From contig JAEYRH010000008.1 in NCBI GenBank assembly GCA_023435705.1, positions 248,001 through 312,000 on the forward strand: a DNA stretch of 64,000 nucleotides. The letters are read 5' to 3'. The position numbers and the translations under genes were made by a program. Below the pieces are notes generated by a model. The model had not been told where the DNA came from and made no database searches. It worked only from the letters and a program-made list of their open reading frames with translations. The DNA is from Bacillota bacterium (GTDB taxonomy: Bacteria > Bacillota > Clostridia > Christensenellales > UMGS416). Below, in pieces: positions 59,532-64,000 of this stretch (within the stretch, counting starts at the first letter, position 1; every line of letters starts with the position of its first letter).

Positions 59532-60227
59532 TCACGACTTAGCAGCCTTTACTGACCGCCTGAAGCTCAAGAGGCAGCGGTAAATCCGGGCGGAATCGCG
59601 GAAGGCCTTGTAGTGCGAGCCTTTGTTATTGTTCTCGTAGATCGTCTGGATACGGATCTCATGGAATGTGACCCCGGCATCCTTGGCATGAAGAAGAAGG
59701 TTGGTCTCGTATTCGAAGCGCTCTCCGCCAACCGAAATCAACCACGGCAGCAATGACGGAGGATAACCTCGCAACCCATTCTGGGTGTCGTATAGGTAAT
59801 TGCCTGTTACCGTTCGGAATAGGAACCGCATGATCCAATTGCCAAAGCGGCTCCGAATGGGCACATTGCCCTCAAACTTCCGCATTCCAATCACCATCTC
59901 ACGCTTGTCAGGCTCGATGGCCTCGGCAATCATATGAATGTCCTCAATCCGCTGCTGGCCGTCTGAATCAACACAGACCAGCGGCTCCTCCGGGTGGTTC
60001 TCCATCACCCACGCGAACGCAGTCTTCAGTGCTGCGCCTTTGCCGCGATTCACTTCATGGCGTAGGATGATGCACCCGAGCGCCGCAGCATCATCAAAAA
60101 AGGAGCGGAAACGGTCGCCACTGCCGTCGTCAACAATGACGATCCGGTAATCAGTTTTCTCCCGCAGCAATGTCACAACGGCAAGCAGCTTCTCGGTTGG
60201 TTCATAAGACGGGATGATGGCAGTCAT
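59532..60227 (-). CDS. Family 2 glycosyltransferase
   Basis: A 231-residue GT-A enzyme: MTAIIPSYEPTEKL, VIVDDGSGD and CVDSDGQQ (DxD-type metal site), with NRGKGAALKTAFAW as in DPM1-like glycosyltransferases. There are no C-terminal membrane helices. It probably makes a lipid-linked or surface sugar; GtrA at 7737 is a conceivable but distant partner. ATG 60227 has AAGGGG about 10 bases upstream. The promoter lies at 60435-60463, some 200 bases away. Confidence 0.88.
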   Translation of the reverse strand: MTAIIPSYEPTEKLLAVVTLLREKTDYRIVIVDDGSGDRFRSFFDDAAALGCIILRHEVNRGKGAALKTAFAWVMENHPEEPLVCVDSDGQQRIEDIHMIAEAIEPDKREMVIGMRKFEGNVPIRSRFGNWIMRFLFRTVTGNYLYDTQNGLRGYPPSLLPWLISVGGERFEYETNLLLHAKDAGVTFHEIRIQTIYENNNKGSHYKAFRDSARIYRCLLSFRRSVKAAKS

Positions 60228-60434
60228 TGGAATCAACCCCTTCAATACCAATTCGAAATTAGTACAATCGCGTTATTGTCTGCGTGGCGCTTGGCCACTT
60301 CATATCCGCCATGGTATTGGTAAAGATATTTTGAAGAGGATATGCATTACTCATGTGCCCATCTCCCATCACATGCATATCAGCAATCAGCAATAAAACA
60401 CCCGAAAGATCCTGTCGATCGTCGCATGATAGCC

Positions 60435-60479
60435 ATTGTATTACTCATCCATTGAACAATCAACATCCTTAAGCGGCAG
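60435..60479 (-). promoter_or_regulatory. Shared-type promoter, copy 1
   Basis: On the minus strand: box CTGCCGCTTAAG (60468-60479), 4 bp, -35 TTGATT (60458-60463), 17 bp, -10 TACAAT (60435-60440). Apart from the promoter the 284 bp gap 60228-60511 shows no gene. Confidence 0.65.
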
Positions 60480-60511
60480 TGAAGTGTTTAAGCTCCTTCA
60501 TTGGTGTTACA

Positions 60512-61048
60512 TTATGTATGTTCATATCCAGACAGCAGCTGATTGCTCAATGCTGTAAGCATCTTAGCATCATTCCACTTGCTCTGTATGATCTCATTGT
60601 GGACTCGATAGGCATGATCATAGTCATCCACGGTTATTTCATTTTTATCAAGTGCATCCTGCAACTCATCAGCATCCACTGTTATCGTGCGTCCATCCGG
60701 CAGAATTGCCAAGTCCAGGAAAATATCATCAATGCAGGGCATCCCATCTTCATCAATGAAGTTCCCTTTGCTAATGTCAAAATACCATTCCTGTATTTCA
60801 TTGTTGGTATCGTAGAAAGTTGTGATGGACCAGTGCTCATCAAGTGGAAGATACACCAGCCATTTGCACCCTTTTCCTGCTAGGTGAATACGTTGATCGG
60901 CAACATTGAAGTGGTACTCTTTGCAGCCAGGCAAGAAGTTTATCAATGCAGTATACGCAAGCGGCTCATCGGCCACCTTTCTCATGGTGCAAGCGCACAC
61001 AATCTCTTTTCTCTTCGTGAAGTGCCCAAAGATGTCTTTTTTTCGCAT
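60512..61048 (-). CDS. DUF402-family protein
   Basis: A 178-residue protein of the DUF402 (FomD/Ntdp-like) family, which includes nucleoside-phosphate phosphatases. Marker segments are WYFDISKG, MPCIDDIFLDLAILPDG and the D-E-L-x-x-A-L run DADELQDALDKNEIT. The metal-binding acids are in DDIFLDL. ATG 61048 has AAGGAG 9 bases upstream. Its stop is close to the shared-type promoter copy 1. Confidence 0.85.
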   Translation of the reverse strand: MRKKDIFGHFTKRKEIVCACTMRKVADEPLAYTALINFLPGCKEYHFNVADQRIHLAGKGCKWLVYLPLDEHWSITTFYDTNNEIQEWYFDISKGNFIDEDGMPCIDDIFLDLAILPDGRTITVDADELQDALDKNEITVDDYDHAYRVHNEIIQSKWNDAKMLTALSNQLLSGYEHT

Positions 61049-61143
61049 AGAGCCACTCCTTATGAAACAAACAAGCCAGAACTGCTCATTTGCATTATGC
61101 CGCCTACTCACTCGTTGCTGGCATGAAGTATTATTCGGTGTCT

Positions 61144-61722
61144 CTATTTAATGTCAATTCCGAAGGAGCACTCCGGATATTGCGTTCTGGCGCCTCCGAT
61201 GTATTTCGGGCGGGTGCTCGCCATCACCAGGTTTGCGTGGCCGATGGACTTGATCTCGCAGCGCACCGGCACCGCCACACGCCGCAGGTGCATGCCGATC
61301 AGTGTGTCGCCAATGTCAATGCCCGCGTGTGCTTCGATGGTTTCCACGACTGCGGGGTCTGGCAGCATGTCGTAATATGCTGCGCCGCATGCGCCTCCGG
61401 CGTTTCGCACAGGGCGGGCGAATACAATCATCAGCCCCATGCGCTCGGCGGCATCCCGCGGGATCACCACAGCCCGGTTCAGGTGTTCGCAGCAGCCCAC
61501 TGCCAGCACGATGCCTTTGGGGGCGAGTTTTTCCATAAGCGTGGAGATGATGGCATCACCGATCTCCTGGCTGGAAGCTGAGCCGATGCGGCTGCCCCCC
61601 ACTTCGCTTGTGCTGGCGCCAAGCACCAGCAAATTGCCCGGTTTCAATCCGGAAACATCCAGCAGAGCGTCCACTGCGATACCCAGTGAGCGCTTGATTT
61701 CGACAAGAAACTGTTCATCCAT
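61144..61722 (-). CDS. TIGR01440/UPF0340 (YwlG-like) protein
   Basis: A 192-residue protein with the UPF0340 landmarks LVLGASTSEVGGSRIG, ALAVGCCEHLNRA-like VLAVGCCEHLNRA, and the ending YIGGARTQYPE. Function unestablished although conserved in Bacillota. AGGGGAG precedes ATG 61722; CCTATAATGC about 45 bases further up supplies a -10 box. Confidence 0.92.
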   Translation of the reverse strand: MDEQFLVEIKRSLGIAVDALLDVSGLKPGNLLVLGASTSEVGGSRIGSASSQEIGDAIISTLMEKLAPKGIVLAVGCCEHLNRAVVIPRDAAERMGLMIVFARPVRNAGGACGAAYYDMLPDPAVVETIEAHAGIDIGDTLIGMHLRRVAVPVRCEIKSIGHANLVMASTRPKYIGGARTQYPECSFGIDIK

Positions 61723-61893
61723 ATTTGACTCCCCTAGAATGCTTGTGACCTGTATTCTTCGTTACGCATTATAGGCATTCTGCGGGGAACAAGCAACAGG
61801 CGCACCCATGGCAGGCTGCCAGGTGTGGTCATAACCTCACCGATTAATCAAATTCTGAATGCTGCAAATTATGCTTATTTGGAGCAGAAGTAC

Positions 61894-62667
61894 TTATTCC
61901 GCAAGTGTAGCAAATCCTGATGGCAAGGTAAATGCAACCCTGAATCCCGCTTCCGTAGTAATCCGTTCCGATGAACTGTGGGCAGGCCATTGATACGCCA
62001 TAGGCAAGCGGTGTTCATGGAGAAAGTCCACAGCAAAGCTATTCATTTCACGGGCATAACCATTATTCTTATACTTTTCTGCAGTTCCCATTTCGTCAAA
62101 GCGCGTAATACCATGCGTAGACTTATGAAAAGCCAATAATGAAACGGCTTCGTTGCCAAGGTATCCAATAAATAGATAACAGTTTTCGTCCATACTATTC
62201 TTTATCACATCTTTGAAATGCTCTTTTTTGGCAACGCACTCTAATACATCCCTATCAATGCTCTCGTCCCATTTTTGTATGTGTTTTATCTCGAGCCGTT
62301 TTGGTACAAGTATCTTGTTTTCTTCCGTCAACAACATTATGCGGATATCAGGACAAATCGTAAATTGATATCCACATTCCTTTAATAATTTTGCATTGTA
62401 AATAAAGTAATCTTCCACAAAAGGATGATAGATGCTAAAGCAGGTGCCCAAATTCTTTCTTTTGTAAAAATCAGCTACATCATTCAGTACATAACGCAAA
62501 TTCTTTATTCTTTCAGGATATATTACAGCGTGATTACTATCATGCGAATCTATATTTTTGACATTATAGAATAATATACCATAATCGCATTCTTGATAGT
62601 GCGTGAATAATTTGGGAAATTCCATTTCTTCCTTTATGATCTTTTCACGCATTTCTCTTATATCCAT
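61894..62667 (-). CDS. GNAT-family acetyltransferase, AT-rich
   Basis: A 257-residue protein; the C-terminal half carries a GNAT fold with an acetyl-CoA loop-like EKYKNNGYAREMNSFAVDFL (about 207-226) and the strand YLFIGYLGNEAVSLLAFH. The N-terminal half may be a degenerate GNAT repeat. The acceptor is unknown. AAGAGG precedes ATG 62667. Codon use is distinctly AT-rich compared with the UPF0340 gene downstream. It is transcribed from shared-type promoter copy 2. Confidence 0.75.
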   Translation of the reverse strand: MDIREMREKIIKEEMEFPKLFTHYQECDYGILFYNVKNIDSHDSNHAVIYPERIKNLRYVLNDVADFYKRKNLGTCFSIYHPFVEDYFIYNAKLLKECGYQFTICPDIRIMLLTEENKILVPKRLEIKHIQKWDESIDRDVLECVAKKEHFKDVIKNSMDENCYLFIGYLGNEAVSLLAFHKSTHGITRFDEMGTAEKYKNNGYAREMNSFAVDFLHEHRLPMAYQWPAHSSSERITTEAGFRVAFTLPSGFATLAE

Positions 62668-62754
62668 TTAAATACCTCTTGTCAATTAGTGGACAAAATA
62701 AATCATCCGCTGTTGAAATTGACCGGAAAGCCTGTTAATCAGCATGTTATAAGC

Positions 62755-62799
62755 ATTATATTGCCTACCCATTAAACAATCAGTAAACTTAAGCGGCAG
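62755..62799 (-). promoter_or_regulatory. Shared-type promoter, copy 2
   Basis: Box CTGCCGCTTAAG (62788-62799), 4 bp, CTGATT (62778-62783), 17 bp, TATAAT (62755-62760), 88 bases before the GNAT gene. Most positions in and around it match copies 1 and 3. Confidence 0.65.
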
Positions 62800-62933
62800 C
62801 CTCCCCGCCTTTCCTTTCCCATGCCCCTATCAAATCGGGATAGTGGTCTCAATGAGAGAAAGAATGGTATGCGTCCTGCCAGCCAGTAGACATCGGGGGG
62901 GCTGCGCCCTCCATGACAGACTGCTGGGGGTGC

Positions 62934-63707
62934 TTAGCTTCTGCCACATAAGCAAAACGGATGCCCCTCAGGGTCAAGCAAGGTAACCCACTGGTCGCCG
63001 CCAAATTGCTGGGCCGGCTTTGTCGCGCCCAATTTGATGGCTTCCTCAACTGCCATTTGCAGATCATCCACTTGGAAATTAAAATGCATTTGCTTTTGCT
63101 GCTTGCCGGGTTCTTCTGGCCATACGGGTGGAATATAGTCAAAGTCACATTTCATGAAATGAACGACCATTCCGTGTTCGGTAACCAACGCCGTCCAGTG
63201 GAAATCCTGATCCCAACCTGATAATTTGGCGTAGAACCCGCGAAGTGCTGCCACATCCGTACAGTCGATATTGATGGAAGGGTTCGGAATCATATGAAAT
63301 CCCTTGTTCCTGAAATACAACTCAAACCCGGACTCACCTTGCCGTTGGCACAGGCAAAACGGATGCCCATCGGGATCCAGCATCGTGACATACCCATTGC
63401 CATATTGGATGGCGGCTTTCACCGCGCCAAAATGGATGGCCTCATCCACGGCAGAAGGCAAATCGTCCACCGTAAAGTCCAAGTGCATCTGCTTCTGCTG
63501 TTCGCCCGGCTCCTCAGGCCAGACCGGCGGCACATACGAAATGTCGGTTTCCGCGAACAGAATCGTCAGGCCGTTGTCTGTTTTGAGCGCAAGGCAATCA
63601 TACGCGACAGTCTTCTCCCAACCAGTAAGGTTGGCATAAAAATCGCGGGCGTGCTCGGCGTTCCCGCAGTCAATCATGAGATCGCCAATGGTCAAATTCG
63701 ATATCAT
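62934..63707 (-). CDS. Tandem two-domain VOC (glyoxalase-like) protein
   Basis: A 257-residue protein made of two vicinal-oxygen-chelate domains (about 1-125 and 140-255). Both contain YVPPVWPEEPG/YIPPVWPEEPG, QQKQMH and LDP(D/E)GHPFCLC at matching positions, showing an internal duplication. The family includes glyoxalases, dioxygenases and antibiotic-binding proteins; the metal ligands look like the His and Glu of these motifs. AAGGGA precedes ATG 63707. It is driven by shared-type promoter copy 3. Confidence 0.9.
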   Translation of the reverse strand: MISNLTIGDLMIDCGNAEHARDFYANLTGWEKTVAYDCLALKTDNGLTILFAETDISYVPPVWPEEPGEQQKQMHLDFTVDDLPSAVDEAIHFGAVKAAIQYGNGYVTMLDPDGHPFCLCQRQGESGFELYFRNKGFHMIPNPSINIDCTDVAALRGFYAKLSGWDQDFHWTALVTEHGMVVHFMKCDFDYIPPVWPEEPGKQQKQMHFNFQVDDLQMAVEEAIKLGATKPAQQFGGDQWVTLLDPEGHPFCLCGRS

Positions 63708-63793
63708 TCAAGTCCCTTGCTTTCAAAGAGAATATATATCATCCGAAGTTTGAAACTGTCAGACAAATCCCTGTTTATCTGTGTGTTATAGGC

Positions 63794-63838
63794 ATTATAT
63801 TGCCTTTTCATTGCATAATCAACATACTTAAGCGGCAG
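63794..63838 (-). promoter_or_regulatory. Shared-type promoter, copy 3
   Basis: Box CTGCCGCTTAAG (63827-63838), 4 bp, TTGATT (63817-63822), 17 bp, TATAAT (63794-63799), 87 bases before the VOC gene. Beyond it, 63839-64000 holds no convincing gene, though an open plus-strand frame from TTG 63959 runs off the edge. Confidence 0.7.
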
Positions 63839-64000
63839 GCCACCCCGGCCGCCCATTTTACCTAAGGCAAAAATTCAAAGGTGGGCTAGCGGTTAGCCCT
63901 TGCCCATCGCCCCCCAATGCACTAAAATTGACCCATCAAGCGGCGGGGGCAAAATGATTTGGCCGATTCCTGGGAACAATTGAATGCCGATGTGGAGCGC

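Noticed and set aside
63959..64000. Open plus-strand frame LADSWEQLNADVER from TTG at the right edge
   Set aside because: Only 14 codons are visible, the start is TTG and the GGGGG before it is a poor ribosome binding site; it could be the start of a real gene but cannot be supported.

Overview
The window looks like a chromosomal segment of a G+C-rich, low-oxygen member of the Bacillota, most likely Clostridia. The evidence is the str-type gene order (rpoB, rpoC, an L7Ae-like rplGB, rpsL, rpsG, fusA), strong AGGAGG ribosome binding sites, and families typical of that phylum: a PadR/HAAS pair, DUF1002, CBO0543-type membrane proteins, a YwlG-like UPF0340 protein, a lipoprotein penicillin-binding protein, and a type II NADH dehydrogenase with a C-terminal membrane domain. 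I see no rRNA, tRNA, CRISPR array, intact insertion sequence or prophage.

Layout. 1-12,000: housekeeping and accessory enzymes, including a translationally coupled cobalamin-binding protein/ABC exporter operon (1384-3870), an AadA-like nucleotidyltransferase, an RsmC-like methyltransferase, a beta-carbonic anhydrase, a Gfo/Idh oxidoreductase with an HD protein, and an aldehyde dehydrogenase. 12,184-15,930: a small electron-transport cluster (NADH dehydrogenase, polyprenyl diphosphate synthase, lipoprotein with an FMN-transferase target motif) resembling part of the flavin-based extracellular electron transfer locus of Listeria. 16,144-18,727: PadR/HAAS and two envelope proteins. 18,846-30,615: fusA, rpsG, rpsL, rplGB, rpoC and rpoB, all on the minus strand, with a separate promoter in front of rplGB. 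31,049-47,450: a GGDEF-EAL protein, a glucuronoyl-esterase-like hydrolase, a class B PBP, a family of PH-like membrane proteins, a LysR/YeiH pair and asnS. 47,575-64,000: a mosaic of AT-rich islands (PIN-like protein, nucleotidyltransferase, FRG-domain protein, GNAT) set among G+C-rich genes (FAD oxidoreductase, UvrD-type helicase, beta-helix lipoprotein, sugar-binding lipoprotein, HIT, glycosyltransferase, UPF0340, VOC).

Many intergenic spaces carry short G+C-rich palindromic repeats of at least three families; one copy is split by about 89 bp of further palindromes. The observations most worth following are: (1) a structured 5' leader at 48735-48873 whose hairpin loop can pair with the Shine-Dalgarno sequence of an FAD oxidoreductase gene, a possible undescribed riboregulator; (2) the cobalamin-binding/ABC exporter operon; (3) the partial electron-transfer locus with a CRP/FNR-like dyad on its promoter; (4) three near-identical promoters at 60435, 62755 and 63794 sharing a CTTAAGCGGCAG box; (5) RpoB residues predicting intrinsic rifamycin tolerance; and (6) an FRG-domain gene flanked by copies of the 3' end of the neighbouring transporter gene.
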